This document shows, piece after piece, positions 42,964 to 58,149 of a DNA stretch of 64,000 bases (positions are counted from its first letter, which is position 1; each line of letters opens with the position of its first letter). The notes under the pieces are model-generated. The model saw only the letters and a list, made by a program, of their open reading frames with translations. It did not search any database and was not told where the DNA came from. The stretch covers positions 20,777-84,776 of the forward strand of contig JAECUM010094212.1 of NCBI GenBank assembly GCA_016617855.1, written 5' to 3'. The translations under genes were made by a program, and so were the position numbers. This stretch comes from Megalonaias nervosa (Eukaryota; Mollusca; Bivalvia; Unionida; Unionidae).

Positions 42964-45900
42964 ATATATGAGGAATTTGTAGAAGGAAACCACACAAAAA
43001 ACACGAATAGTCGGTAAGAAAGCGTACTAATATCAATTGCAAGAAATCTGTAGTTTCCACGTTTCTCAATGGACAGACCCTCAACAAATTTAAATAGAGA
43101 ATGGCTATTTCTCCAAATCCGGAAGAACATTTTCTTACCCACAGGCACGTCCGAATGCTGTTATCCGGTTTCGCAAAAGCAGTAAATTCCCTGTGGATGC
43201 ATTGCGGAAAGTGCAGTTATTTTGGAGGTACCAGTGTTCTTGCATGTACACAATATCTACATTTTCGGGTAAAGAAAAATGATAGAGTGTTTCTGACTTA
43301 ATGCCCTTCTCGTTCTAATTCAATATATATTGAGTAGGCATTCAAATTATGACAAAACACTTCATTGTTTGAAGGTTGCAAACACGGGATCAGTTTATGT
43401 ATTTTCTGACTAATCCAGACTTGGGCCAAAATCCTTGTAATATTCTACTAAGGAGCGTTTTCTGGTACAGTAACAAGAACGGTATACATTTCTCGGCTAT
43501 CATTTGACTACTTTTTGAGTATTCGAATAATCGTAATTCCCCCCCCCCCCCGATTATACGCATGTCTGTGTATTACACGATTTAGTTCCTCTGGGTCATT
43601 GTTTGAATGGGTTCGATATAACAGCAGCCATTTTGTATTGATTATCAGTTACAGTTTAATTTAGTTTTGTATTTGGTGCACTTGATGTATTCGTATGTTG
43701 TCAAGAGGAACTGGTCTTCTTTACAGGACAGGTATATAAAGTTTGTTAGTTGAAATTGTTAAGTTCTTTGCACAACTGACTTTTAGTTCATTAATTGCAA
43801 ATTATTTTTGATCAGGACAATGTTCGTATCGCAATAAGTTAAAGCTGGATTCAGTTTGTTCGTCTTCACTATTACCCCCAAAATCGTCTATTGATATATT
43901 GCCTTTCGATTGATCCATATAACACGATTGTCCAATTTCTTCAAGAATCATTATGCAACTCAGACGTTCGATTCTACTCTGCTTACCCTCTTTCCATTCA
44001 CTGACATACACACCCTCACTTCACTTCTGTTACCAGTATCTTCTAGAAAATGAAATATTACATATGTATCATTTACTTAATTTTCTTTTGACTGGAGTGC
44101 TATCGGAAAGCGATGTTCTCTCCAAGAAGCGACTTGAGGAAACGCATGAGTAGCTGAGCCTACCAACATCATGCATTGAACTGTGAATATGGCGAAGGGA
44201 CGATTTGTCAAACATACTAGACATCTCTTGCTTAACTGTGTATCTGACTACTTTGTCATATTTTTCTCTCATTTCTTCAAGAATGCTACCTTCTGAATGA
44301 AAAGCGCAGGATACATCACTAGCTATACAGTAAATGAATAAACCTATCTTAAAGATTCCGTTTTAAATAAATGTTTATATTTCCTGAAACAGCTTTAAAA
44401 AAAAGACTTTAGTTATGTAAAATGGTGGGGATAGGTTCTGTGCTAAAGGAACCTATAAGATTTGGTGACAGGAAACAGAAAGAAACTGTTAGAAATATAT
44501 TCAATGTGATAATGAAAATTGTTATATTCCATTTGACTGCAAGGTCGACCTAATTGTATCAATCTCTAAAGACCAAAGACATTGTAAAATTAGCCATGAC
44601 AACTACATTATTCTATCATTGCTACATGTTTTGTACGAAAAATATGTATATATCAGAGATGGTAACCGGTGACGACAGAGCAATGGTCTCTAATTCAGTT
44701 CAAAGCATACATTAGTTAGTAGAATGCATGAAATATATAAATATCCAATTAATGTTTTGTCAATTTGCAGCTATGAATTATATTCATTTATCAATGAAAA
44801 TAGCCTATCGGTATGACACTTTACAATTAGAAAATTGTGATCTTATCTTTTGAATTTCTTCTGTATATTAAAGAACGCGTGCTATTCTGTATTAAATTGA
44901 TTATTATGGTCTATCTGCTATTGGATTACATGAAGCTGCAAAAACGTGTTTTATAATTAAAATTAGTGGGAAAAAATGACATATTGTCAATTTCTTCCGT
45001 GATAGTGTATGCTTTTCTGCAATAGCCTGTTTCATATGTTAGAAATTGTACCATTTCTACGTAAAATATTTTACTAACCAGCTACTGCTAACTTCATTTA
45101 AGCATTTATATTGATAATTTGATGTGTTGATTGACGTTTTCACTCTTTTAAGAATGTTAGAAGTGTCTCGTTCCACAACACTGACTTGTTGCCACATTTT
45201 TACGCTATGTTATATATGCCGTTTCTTAACAGAAAATCGTCACCGATATGCCACTTTTTGGAAAGGAAAATGTAGAATGTAGAACACGTTTTCATGCCAC
45301 TTCAGCTGATTGGAATTACTTTGTTTTAGAGTTATTTTAATACTTGTTGAAACTTTAAAACTGTTCCATGTACAACTGTAGTTGTCTATTATTATGATAA
45401 TATTACTCGTCTTTCTCTGATATTGATTTATTTCCTATTTCCTTATACAACATTTTGTGAAAGAGGTGGGACTTTCTTAAAATATGTGATTTCTTTCTAT
45501 AGTTTCGGGACCTCTTGGCGCTGTGCCGCTTAATGTAGCGTTCCAATCCCTTTAGGTAATTAAAACCTGCATGCAGGTCGATGTAACTGAATTAATCGCT
45601 CTTTAAAGATATACCTTGCTGTAACTTTTGATATATGCAACTGACTGAATATCAACTCTCAAGGTCTCATAGGTGCAAGAAAGCTAGTTAGTTATCGCAC
45701 AGAAGACATATTCGTTAAGATGAAATAAGAAAACATTTACCCATTATATTCATTAAAACTGAATGAGATATCAGTTATATTTAATTGAAACAAAGTTAGT
45801 GTAAAGGTACGTTCTGTCATGCCAAACAGGGTAGAATAATAAAATTATCGGGGTACTGTTTAAATTAGGCACAAATATAAGTGTGTGTGCGTTGATATAA

Positions 45901-46147
45901 TAGTGTCAAAGAAGTGAAGATGAACATTAAGGGTCACACTTCATATATTGATTCATGTAACTTTTGTAATTGATGCAAACATTAAAGTGTTTAAATATCT
46001 ATACTTATGTTTTTTTATAATATTTGGTATGCATATGTAAATTTATCTTTGTAAGTATCTATATTCTACCTGTGTATGTAGGTATATCATGGTATCTATA
46101 TTTTCACAAGTATATGCATATATATCTTTTTATCTTTATTTTCATCC

Positions 46148-46231
<84 letters not shown>

Positions 46232-47159
46232 GTGTCTATATTTTCAGAAGTATATGTATATATATATTTTCGTGAGTATCTATTTTAATCTAGGAACAAT
46301 TTGTAATTAAATGAATATATCATAATATTTGAAGGAAAAGATGCTTGCGATAAAAAAATACATAAGATGCATTTATGTGGAAAAGCTTCTAAAATCATTG
46401 AGAGAAGGATTATGTTGTTATTACAAACCATTTGAATTGTACAGTAAATTTATGTGCACGTATTAGAGAAACCGTAAATTAATGTTGAATATTGTTTTCG
46501 TTGGTTCAGGAATAATATAATCTTATTCAACTTAAGTGCGCAGATGTTATTGGTTCAGGCAAAGATATCAACTATAAGCATTATTCATTCTCAAAAAATT
46601 GTTCGGCAGTTTTTGTGTTGAGGTTGTTTTTTCTTGTAAATCTTTGATTCTGTTATAAAACCAATTGCTTACAATGGGTCAGAAATTTGGGATATGAATT
46701 TAGCAGAGATAATGCAATTGTGCAATGCAAATGTTGCAAACAGTATTTAGGTGCTCCGAACAAAACTTAATAATGCTGTTATATTAGGGGCAGTGCAGAA
46801 GATACCTACTTTACACCCAATATTTCTTCAATGTATTAAAAACTGGCTGAAGGTATAACAATGCATTCAAATCGCTACTCACGCCAATGTTAGTTCATGT
46901 TGAAAACATTAGATGAAGCCAACTGTGTCAACCGGGCTGAAAAAGTGAATCACATGTTACTTAGCTACGGTTTTTGGCTAATTCAAGATGGTGGGGATGA
47001 TATTTTCGCAATGAATTGAGGAGTTGGGTTTCCCAAATTGGCCAAGCGATATTAACAATTTGCATAAACATGTGCATTATAGCATGTAGAAAAATGAATT
47101 AGAAGTGGAAAAATATGAATCCTGCGAATTATCATCTTAGTAGTCGTATGTGGCAATTG
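42964..47159. other. Non-coding spacer
   Basis: AT-rich with no recognised gene. A C run lies near 43540-43551 and a (TA)n array at 46150-46230. Short minus-strand frames near 43.0, 43.9 and 44.2 kb could be retroposon debris but carry no motif I can name. Confidence 0.45.
46150..46230. repeat. (TA)n microsatellite
   Basis: About 40 uninterrupted TA units. Confidence 0.97.
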
Positions 47160-48240
47160 AGGCCAGAAATGGTACTTGAGGCCAAAAGAGGATTTTAACA
47201 TGGGACTGGCACTCGAGACTAAAACGGAAATTTAACATGGGTGATGTCACGGGAAATGGACACTAATGAAAAATGGTAACAGTGTTACAAGTAGCTGACC
47301 TAAATCGGGCTCGAACTTAGTGTTAAAGTTAACCTCAATACCTGCTACTCTAGGTAGGTATGGAAAAGGCTATGTGAAATGTTGATAAGGAAAAAAAACT
47401 TTGCTGGGGATAGAAGGGTTTTATAGGGACAAAGAGGTAAATTTCGAAAAACAAAACATAGTTTCACAAATAAACAACAAATACTTATACAGTATAAAGA
47501 CAACAAAACAATTAATGACATTGAGTACATATGTTTGAGGCAATTGAAATGTGCAGTTGGTTTCATTTTCTTCTTCTGTTTCCTCCAGTTCTTCCACCAT
47601 CTTCTGACGTTTTGGAGGAAATTCATCTGTGTCTTCTTTAATCCTCTGGAATCTTGTATGGATGCTCCATCCTTCTAAAACGTTTCTTGGACGTTCATTC
47701 AGTTTTAAATAAGCTTCTCAGAGTCTTTCTTTTTCTTCTTATTCTTTCTGTCCTTGTTCTCATTTGTCCAGGTTTCTTTGGTCTTTTGCACGTTTTCCTT
47801 TATGACATTCCTTGCGAGACTGCCGGACTTTTACGGCAGTGGATCCTAGTTTCACACAATAATCGTAGGCCTCTATCGTTTCTAAAACAATCCTCATCAC
47901 GAACAACTCCAAGACGGCTTCAACAGACCCACTCTGCAGTGCGGTATTATTCGTTTAATCTTCTTCTCTTCCTCCGTTATGACCTCTATAATCAGTTTCC
48001 TGGCTTTTTAATGGTTGATATCCTTCTTGTCACGCACTGTAGACTAGCTGGATATCTTCAACATATCTCAATTTTTTCTACTACTAATCGACATCTGTTA
48101 GTCAATGCCAAACGTGCATTAATCATTTAACCAAATCATTCTTTGGTTGTTGATTAGCCAACGACAGATAGCCAGATTGACGAATTCACCTATTTATATG
48201 CCTGCGTGAAGGACAATATCCACTCACACAAACTACACAT
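47160..48240 (-). mobile_element. Right-end fragment of a second Polinton lineage (inverted)
   Basis: The outer part (about 47160-47530) is similar to 58150-58450, sharing AACAGTGTTACAAGT, GGCTGACCTAAATC-like and TATGGAAAAGGCTATG blocks. It is probably the TIR of a related element. On the minus strand, inward of it, lies a decayed homologue of the right-end gene at 34530 with its promoter. The promoter part (about 48165-48240) has CCTTCACG, ATATAAATAG and CAATCTGGCTATC, as in the intact Polinton at 34455-34510. The element appears truncated at about 48.24 kb. Confidence 0.7.
47540..48126 (-). pseudogene. Decayed SRLAKL-family right-end gene
   Basis: A minus-strand ATG at 48124-48126 begins MINARLALTNRCRLVVEKIE, resembling the starts of the 33769 and 34530 products. 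Several stops and frame changes follow. Later pieces include EEEKKIKRIIPH, close in kind to the charged coiled coil and ILPH of the 34530 product. Start position relative to the conserved promoter matches. Little else can be said of the protein. Confidence 0.5.
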
Positions 48241-51200
48241 CATTCGTTCGTTCAATTAATTAAAGACGCTTTCGCCAGTTCGGACATGTGCGTCTAGTAT
48301 TTATCATTTATAGATATGTGAAACTCCTAGTTCGTTACTACTTGCATTGCTTGAGTTGGTGGATGTTTTATTGTCTTGTTTACTGGTGCTGATTTGAAAT
48401 GGGGACTGTTGCCTTTGACATTGCTAGGTCGAGTGCCTGCAGTCGCAACATGGCGCGGGGGGAGGGGGGGGCGCAGGTCCATTTGTCTCAATTCGTATAG
48501 GCTCCGCAGAATGCGCACTGACATTACTCCACACCTTATGCGGTTGTCTCCAGCTTTTCCTATAATGCTTGATTCAGTTGTCCTGCCCCCTCCCCCAAGG
48601 CCTTTGCATTCATAATTTGATGTCTGATATTCTATCCTAGTCTAATGTATTCTACATTATTGCTTAATATTATTGATAGACCCACCAATGGTCGCATATT
48701 TGTTATTAATTGGTGGCGGGCAGTCAATAGTTGCCTTTAATGGATGCGCAAAAATGGAACATACTAGTGAAGGGATGGAAGTTCAAAATTTAAACTTTTA
48801 CTCTCTTTCTTATATCCAAGAGGGAACAAATGATGTTGAGATAAGATAACGTTGGGTTTTTGTAAGGTGGTAACACAAATTCCGGGTATGTGCTCGCGGC
48901 ATCTATTTTGTTCTGTTTTTATTTGAGCTTCTTCTTTGGGTTGCGTATTGCAGACGTTCATTGAAGACATGGCTTAAGTCTTTTAATTTTGGACAGCGGG
49001 GACTGTTGCTTCCCCGTATGGTATTTATTTCAAGAAACCTGCGCAAAATGTCTGCCAGAAGTGTCTTTTTGTGTTTTTAAACTACACACGAGAGAGAGAA
49101 TTTTGAATTCTAATCGTGTGCGCACAGTCGTGCATGTATGACTTTTCAATGACTGCCAGGCAGGCGGTTAATTATTCCTGGGGGAAGGATTTAGAGCCTT
49201 GTCCCCCAGGTGTTTATGCACTCAAGGAGTGCTGCTAATTGAGCCATCAGGTCGTGGGACAACTGTGTCCCAAACGACCTGATTGAAACACTAGCTGGTG
49301 AATTGACTTGAATACTGAAGGGTAAGGTGCATTACTTTTAACCACAACAACACACTCCTCAGTATAAGAGGAGACTCGTTGACATGTAGGTATTACCGCA
49401 CTATCTTTCTTCATCAACGTATGGGTCTCCAGTCCGCCTATGCAGCATGTTTCAGCATGCACCCACATGCCACTCCGCCACAGCACCAGCCAGTGCTCAG
49501 AGGCAATACTAGAGTGGGAAAGTACCCAACACGCACTCCAATAAATTAAAGTATGCAGTCCAACCGACCGCGGTAATAGGTGTCAACCAAAGCTGTATGA
49601 GACGCTAGTCGCGATTGGTCGCGACTATGACGTCACATCGGGACACCTGGTATTTAGGCTGCTGTAAATCGTTCCACATTTCCTTCGTGTACGGGAACCC
49701 GAGCGAGTTAAAGGAGGAAAAGTGACTCGGCAGGAGGCACCAACGCGTGAAAGGTCCTTAAACGCCAGCCGGTACTTTTTTTTCCAAATTCAGTCCAGTT
49801 GTACTAATGGACAAATACATACTCGAATAATGTGTAAGCCATCTGTGCAATTAACCAAATCAAATGAGTTTCTAAATTTTGTTATATAATACATTCAGAA
49901 TTAGAATTTAGTGTACAGAGTGTACATAACATTATTTAAATTATGCCAATCAGCTAAGTCATAATGACTCAAACATATTTTGTATCACGCATATTTCAAT
50001 AAGAGTAAATTTTGATGGTGGTAACAAAAGGATCAAATTTGTGGTACAACATAGAGAATTATGATCGAAAACGGTTTTCGAGGCAAAAAGAAAACCATAT
50101 AAATCATTCAGGGAATTTGAGTGGTTTCTCGGCCTTTTAAATACCGAGTCCATGTCAGGAACAATCCGGAGTGTGGGCAGCAATGGATACCACAGGTTTA
50201 CTCTCGTCTGCAAGTTAGTATTTGGTTCTTACACGATGGCATCAACAATTCCGGGTATGTACCTGGTGAATCTATTTTCGTCTGGTTTTCCCAAACCTTT
50301 TTCCTTTGTGTTTCGTAGTGCTGGCATTCGTTGATGAAATAGTTTAAGTCGTCTAAATTCGGTTAATGGAGACACTAGTTCCCCTTGCAACATTAACTTG
50401 GAGATATTTGCCGAAACTGCCTGCCGAAAGTGTCTTTCCTTTTTATAATTGGTTGATTATTCTCATGTCCTGACTATTTAACATTTTCGGTTTGGTGATG
50501 TTATGATTTACTTTCTTTTTGACTGTGAACAAAATACATCCTTTCCTGCTGGTGCTCCAGAATGTATGGTGCTCAAAATTGTTTGCCATTTGGCGCCTTT
50601 CTCCTAATTAAACTCTATATCACCTGTGCTCTGTAGTTTACGTCCTTTATTAATATTTCCTTTAACTTTAGTTTGGCTTCCTTGTCTGGTCTTTCTTTTT
50701 TTGGGATATCAATGTGCGATGGAATCCATATTATTCTTCTATTTGTTTTTCTAGGTCAAGTGGTTTTGAAGTGATATCTTTGTTTCTGATAAAAAGTTTG
50801 TTCTATCGGTATGAACTTGGTGCTAGGGGTGAAGTGGGTTTCCTGTATGCATAAAATATCAGGCTTGCAATTTTCATTGTTTAATCTAATTATTAATTTT
50901 GCGACATTTTGTATCAGTCTCCGGCAGATCTACTGGAAATGTGAAATTGCTTACGATTTTCTGTATAAGTTCCTAAATCAGGGTTTTTTCTTTGATGTCG
51001 AGGAGTATCACCACTAATTTGTTGGTACGATATATTTATCCAAAGGGTGACATTATAATCGATAGGTCTGTTGGATGGCGATACTGTCTTCTATTATCAA
51101 CTTACACAATCTAGTAAATCTCAACTGTATAGAATAAAGTTGATATGAGGAAAAAAAGTTTCCAAGTGCGCGGCTGTTGCTGTGACGGATTGGTTTCTTT

Positions 51201-52910
51201 GATTTTTCTTTAGCTGAATTTTTCATAAGATGCTCTTGTTGTTACTCGTTAGTCCTTGACGGGCTTCACATTCCGAATTACCGTTTCTGTTTCCGATGCA
51301 GTATTCCTCCTGTGACAGTTATTTCTTCCATTACTGTTAATGTACCTATTGCTATTGTTAATAATGTTATGGTTGGCTTCAATGCTCCTATTGCTGATGC
51401 CGTGTTTCCCCTTTAGCCCTTATTTTCTGTTAGTTTGACAATATTTTGCCTGTGGTGGTTCTCATATCGAAGTCGCTGCTTATTGAGCAGTTTATTTCAT
51501 CCGTTGGGCGTGTTGCTTTCCTTGTTTCTTGGTTTTTGTTGTATGTCAGATGATTGTAATTTATTAAGCTGATTATTTTCAATTATCTGCTTGTAATGGG
51601 GAATTGGAAAGACTTTGGATGACGTGGGCCAGACTGGCCAATGCTTCATTTTATTTGATCCTCACACAAACTACAATACACACACCACACATAAGATTAC
51701 TGAAAACTTGTACTTCGCAGACCTAAAAGAAACACTATTCACTTCTTACATACAAAAACACCATACTTAACATGCTCATACAACCATACAACAAACCTAC
51801 CAAACACACACTATTATACCAGCATGGGTATGAAGTGTATTCATGGGCACACCTCTAAACCCCTACATTCAGACACATACTAAAGTAGGGAAATAGGTTG
51901 TTAAGAAAACAAGACACACATACACACATACTTGTATTCACATATTTGTGAGGACCTTGACATATGACTATAATTCGAGGACCATAAGAAGGAACGAAAT
52001 AATCAGTTAGAAATTTGACAGAAAGCTAAACTGCAATCCATGGAATATCTGTATCACTTCCTTTTTGCCGTATATTTCTTTAGACATTATGAGGACTTCT
52101 CTTACTTTACCAATATTGTGAGGACGTTATTGTGGGGACTAATAACACATAGAGACTACCAACAACCTGAGAACCTGAATATTTTGTTTCTCTTATTGCG
52201 TCTGTCTTGCGAAAATATGAGAAGATATTTATTTAAAATCTTAGGAACTAATCTATCTTCAATTAAAACTATAGACAGATACACGAGCTTAATTGTTCAA
52301 ATCTTATAAAAATACAAGTGTAAGTTATTATGCCGAAAACAACACCTCAGACATTGTTTAACAACCTCGTGAACTCTTTTACTGAAAGAGTCAATTATGA
52401 CCATCCAGTTCAGAAATTAGAAATATCATTATAACAAAATATACATCAAGTCTAGACTGTGCACAATGAAAATTTAAGAATATCAATCTAAATTGTCATT
52501 CATCTATTAAAATAAAAACAAAGATATTTTTAAAGTTAGGTAGACAACAAAGCAACATAAATTTCATACGTCAGTTTGTCAATGTAAATTCACTGAAACT
52601 AAACTTGCCTTTGGTAGATTTGCGCATGGCCCATTATATGACAACAATAAATCACAAAGTTTAAAAATTAAGCTGAATTTTATAGGGAAGTTAAGGAAAT
52701 AGTGTTACATTCATTTTACAATTAATTTATGTTTCTTTTTCTTTGTTTATGCCTTAAAACCATATGCCGATAACTAAAGTTATCAGAAGGATGTGAGTAA
52801 ATAGTAAATGAAGATAAATATGTACGTAAGATGCAAAGAAATGGTTTGAATGCAGATATATACCTGTGTGTATACATAGTTAAATGTAATGTTTTGAGAT
52901 AGCTAGAATC

Positions 52911-52983
<73 letters not shown>

Positions 52984-55900
52984 GAGGGATTTTATGCAAA
53001 AGGCATTGAACCGAAACATTAAAATTTTCTTTGAAGGTGTTCATTTTATTTGCATTGGGAAACGCTGTTAAATTCACGTTTCTACGCCTAGATATGCTAC
53101 CAGATTAATATATACAATAATGAAAGCTAGACTTTATGGAATAATTTTATTTCATTAAAACTAAATGATTTGAGAACACTGATTATCCAATTGCTTAATA
53201 ATTGGCATCTAATGACCTTGAAATCGCCAACATGCATTACATCTCCGACGAAGTTGAGAAGAAGTGTATAGCACTTATTTTTATTCATTTACTTATTTTC
53301 CAAGCAATAAATGGTTATTAACCTTCTGTAAGTTTCATGTAAACAGTCAAAAACCGATTGGGGCGCTAGATGTTAGGTTGATTGATTAGGCATTTGAAGA
53401 AATAGAAATGACTAATCATTATTAATAAATGCCTTTTTAAGCATATCTGTACATTAAATCTCACGTGTGTTGCTGTATTAACATATACATGTATTATCTA
53501 ACTTCCTTCAAATAGGCGACATGCATCAAAACTATCTTCGAGTAGCAGATTGTTTAGAGCCTGGAAATTCGGCATATAATACAGCTCGCAAAATTTCCAG
53601 GCTGTGTTAGGACTTGAAGTCCGCGAATCCCATATATATAAGGGAGGGGGAGAGCACAAGGTCAGATTCAAAGTTATTTTTATTCCTACTTTTTGAACAT
53701 CTGTCATCATCAATATTCAAATGTTTACATGCAATATATTGCATTGAAACAGTTTCAGATCACATATCGTAACAAGTTCAAGATCCCTCATTCCTCTAGG
53801 AAAATCAAACCAATAGGACCAAAGTAACACTGTTCTGTCCATATTAGACATCAGACATCAGATCAGTACCATTTTTGTATATGAGAAACTAGACATCATA
53901 AGAAGTGTTTCCGTGAAGACCTGATGGCAATATGACTTTCTATTATGGGGTAGCAAAACGATTTTCAAGATGCCTATCATGGTGGCCATACTAAACATCA
54001 GATTTGCACCATTTAAATTTAGGACTATCCACTCAGGAGTAGCGAGAACATTATTTTCAAGATGGATGCTGTGGTGGCCATATTGAAAGTTTGTGTGGCA
54101 TCATTTTCATTTAGAACCAATTAGACTATGTGTGATCAAATTCTGTGGCAACCATCAAGTCGTACCAGCAGATAATGCCTCTTTGCAATGTGTTGTCTGT
54201 AAATATTTCTGGGATAAATCCAATGAGAATAGTTCACTTAAATTGATCGTGCATGTGAATATCTGGACAATTTCACTAGATTATATTAAAAAATACCATC
54301 ATGGAAACAAGGCATTACCTGAGAAGAGTATGACAAGTGCTAGGGATTCCCCTCCTAACTGGTGTAAATTATACACCAATCATTATCTTCTTTCACGTAC
54401 ATTGTTGGATTGAGGAGAGGAGCGGAATTCTGTACAGTTGTAAATTTCCATTCACTTTCTCAGTTCTTCTTGATCAAATGCATGCTTTATTTCAGTTTTT
54501 AAATACAATTTTTAGACCAGTTGTAGCGGGGGTGGGGGTGTGGCGGGAATCTCATATAGCTGTAAACTTCAGCTTTTCCTTTCTCAGTTATCAAGTGATG
54601 TATTGATATAGTGGTTTATTGCAATAAAAGCAAAGCCGGTGGCGGTCTGTCCTTGTATATGTTACACAGGTAGTACAATGCAATGATTTTCTTTTCTTTC
54701 ATTGTAAAGGTAGGATGTAGCCGAGACTCTAGATCAGTAGTTCCCAAAGTGGGCCGAGAGAGGAGGGGAGCTAATGCTGATTAATGCTCTTTACGGGGTG
54801 AGGTAGGGGGAGCTGCGGATAAACAAGGGGGCGGTGGCCCGAACAAGTTTGTTAACCATTAATCTAGATACCGCTGAAATACAAGAGTGCAACTTAAAAA
54901 AACATCGAATAACTCTTGTGATGTATATTTAATTTGTATTGTGTTGACCTTTATCCATGATTATTTGTTAAGTATATCGAAATTATGAGATTGAATATGG
55001 TCAGTAATTGAGTATAGGGCCTGATTGACAAAACTCTTATTGTTGTGTAAACAATACATACCTAATATTTTTATATGATATTAGATTATATATTAAGTTC
55101 ACTATTACTGGAGGTAAACATGTTTACTCGAATTGAATTTAGGACACTTGTGTTCCTCTTATGAATTCCTAGTGTACCTGTTGCATTGTATGTTCCTTAC
55201 TGAAGTTTTAGTAAGAGACCTGGCCTTGTTTACAACTTAAAATATTCTGAAAATATCCTTCAACCTGGTTCTGTTATGATGTCTTAAATTTTGGCTTTTG
55301 TGACAATGGGAGAAGTAAACTTAACTATTGTATTGCATATCTTACCATAAGTCTTTGCGGAATCAATTTAGGTTGTCGTTTAGTTAATAGTTCAGAGGGT
55401 TCATTTCTTTAAATTAGTCACTGGAATTTCAAGGTGCTCATTATTCCTTCTTGGTCTAAATCACTATTTTGGAAATATACTGAATTCATTTTGACATTTT
55501 GGATTGAATCACCGTATTACATCAAGACTGGTGGCATATCCGAGGCTATTGACATATCATCAAGTTCAGTATTGGAATTTGTTTGGATGACTCCTCTAAT
55601 TCATTTGAAGAAAAGAAGGACAAATGCAACTGCAGAAAGAGAGAGAGAGTTGCAGAAAGAGGAAAGGGAGAGAGACGGAAAGAGAATATAGGCAACTTGA
55701 AATTAACAGATGAGATGGAAATACAGAGCAAAAAGAAAACAAGGGAAATGCAATTTAGATTAAATAATTCGCAATATCGAGCTATAATACATATTTGCAT
55801 ATAGTTTTATCATCAAAGTTCCTAAAGTCAAGAAAACTACATATCAGATACATCAAACACATTAGACAGAAAATGTTTGTTGGCAATGACAATCTCTCAA

Positions 55901-56347
55901 GCTTTGATTCATATCTGGGTTAAATTTTAGCAAAAGACAAATGAATGGACAAACAACACTGCAGAATAATCAGATAAATTTTGGGTATTCCAATCACAGC
56001 ATCATCCTTCTAACTATTTTTAATGATAATAAAAAATGGCTTAGGAAGAAACAATGAATGATTAATATGCAAACTGTGGTCAGTAAAGTGATAATATTTA
56101 AACCACTAATCTGGAATTTAACAAGCTGAATGTCATATATACTTAACTTTGTGCTTTACATCATTTCATTTATTTGAAGGATCATTTATCAAGCCCAGTG
56201 TTGATATCTTCCAAGGAGTCAACATAATCAGTCTTTGATTGTATCAACAACCAATTCGTGTTTTTACTATGCAACAAAAGTTAGAAGCTTTATAAGAAGC
56301 AGTTACCAGGGTAACAGTCAGCAATATCATGTAAGACATCACCCATG
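48241..56347. other. Long non-coding stretch with a dispersed repeat pair
   Basis: No gene is recognised. 48890-49080 and 50250-50450 are similar (ATTCCGGGTATGT; GCCGAAAGTGTCTTT-like ends) and form a diverged dispersed repeat. 49247-49282 can fold into a strong hairpin. 49624-49660 has TGACGTCA followed by a TATTTAGG-like box, a layout like the Polinton left promoters but without other support. (GA)n lies at 52912-52981. Confidence 0.45.
52912..52981. repeat. (GA)n microsatellite
   Basis: About 35 uninterrupted GA units. Confidence 0.97.
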
Positions 56348-57000
56348 ATATATACTGATATGTGTCTGATCAATCACTGATCTATATCATATCCTATCGG
56401 CAGTCAACAGCGAGGCCAAGTTTACAAGAATATCTCTCATACTAGGCAGCCCATACTGATCCGATTTGATTCTAATTGTGTTAGTAATACACTATTTACT
56501 TTGATGAATTTCTCCTTACAGAAGCATATACAGACAAAGTCAAGTGGTTTTATTTTCCAAATGCGTTGACCATCATTTCAATGGATTGAAGAGTTATGCT
56601 AGCAGAGATATGCCCCATATGTTTGAACTAAGGGTAAATTTTCTGGTATAAAAATGAATGTCTAATAAGATTTCGTGGCCAAAAACGTTTTAAAAACGAA
56701 ACAACTTAGTTATGTCTGGATACACTTCCGCAAGGAGTAAGGCATCATATTAAGCACATTATGACCAAAGCAATAATTAGACGCTGCTCTGCGCAAGTGT
56801 TCATTGTATGGCTACCAACTATACAAGATTAGTGAAAATTAAGCTCTCCTCAGCTCTGCTGATGACTGCAAAGGGAACATGTCTATAGCAGAAATTGTTC
56901 AGGAATTGAGTGTGTGTGATTTGGATTTTTAATGTAGCTGTAAAAAAAAATTTGAGTCATATCGCTACGATGCCTGTAGTGGGATAGTTTATAGTAATGG
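56348..57000 (+). repeat. Left arm of a large inverted repeat
   Basis: It is nearly identical to the reverse complement of 63355-64000. It consists of about 560 bases of unassigned sequence joined to a SINE tail (about 56910-57000, minus orientation). The match continues to the window end on the right side, so its true outer limit is unknown. Confidence 0.93.
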
Positions 57001-57376
57001 CTAACGGTTCAGACGTAAAAATGTCTAAGCTCACAGCGTTCAAGGAAAAATGTTTGAGATAACTCCTTTATGGCAGTACACAGCATCCGAATTGAATTGA
57101 ATTCCAGTTGCTCTGTGCAAGACACTTCCAATACAGATAGATTTAGGAGGTCAATGTGCTGCAAATTAAGCTTATCGTGCGTTTTCTGAAATGATTATCA
57201 AATAATGGATTTTGTTTTCAGTTGGTGCACAATGTGCTCGCAGTAGAATGTTATGTGATGAAAGAAAGCAATCACATGATCAAGCTTAGAGATATCAATC
57301 ACAGATATTCTACACTGGAAAGCACAAAATGACCGATCATACACATATAGTAATGTGAAAAAAAATGAAAAAACAA

Positions 57377-57443
<67 letters not shown>

Positions 57444-58149
57444 CGAGATAGGATTAAAAATATACATTAAGCAGAAAGGAAAGTGCTATCCCTGGACTCG
57501 ACAAGAGTATGTTTCATAATACTAAGATAATATTAAATTAAAAAAAAACATTATCATAGAGGTTGAAAAATTATTTTTAGAGTTTTCCTCGATTTTGTTT
57601 GTTTGGCGTCCACTTTTTAGGTGTATTATCAGGGCAATAAAGAGAGTTTATCAGTCCTTAACCGAGAGTGACTTTTCGTATATTTAATCTGATTTGCAAC
57701 CTTTGGCATGCCATAACACTCTGTGTGATATCCTCAATCCACATCATGCATTCTTTCATGTCGCTGATCACGTGTATGGAGTGTTTAATTCCGGTCGCAC
57801 AGGTATATGGGAAGCATGGGCTTGTTCCTGTCGATTATTCAAATAAATTTCTTTCAATATAAGATATTTTACACAAGGCAACTGATGAATCAAAACTTAG
57901 AAAGAAATTATTGTTCAAAAAATCATTTTTCTAGACAATCTTATCTCTTGTAATACCAGTACTATGGTATGCTGGGTTACTCAAAGGGCATATTCGCAGA
58001 GATAACATAACAGTAACATAAATATCGCTCTCAGAAGTGAGTTTAAATCAAGGGGGGGGGGTGTAAAGGATTATATGCTAGAAGAATATCATTGATATCA
58101 TAGTCTGGGTCTCATAGGAACTTATCATTTATGTACTCATTCCCATTTT
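57001..58149. other. Non-coding spacer
   Basis: No gene is recognised. It holds a (TA)n array at 57382-57442 and a short G run near 58053. Confidence 0.5.

Noticed and set aside
47654..48130. Plus-strand frame of 158 codons with hydrophobic start
   Set aside because: The opposite strand carries the decayed right-end Polinton gene with its promoter, so this is a shadow frame.
49575..49700. Third Polinton left promoter (TGACGTCA followed by a TATTTAGG-like box)
   Set aside because: The layout is suggestive but no adjacent gene or TIR block could be recognised.
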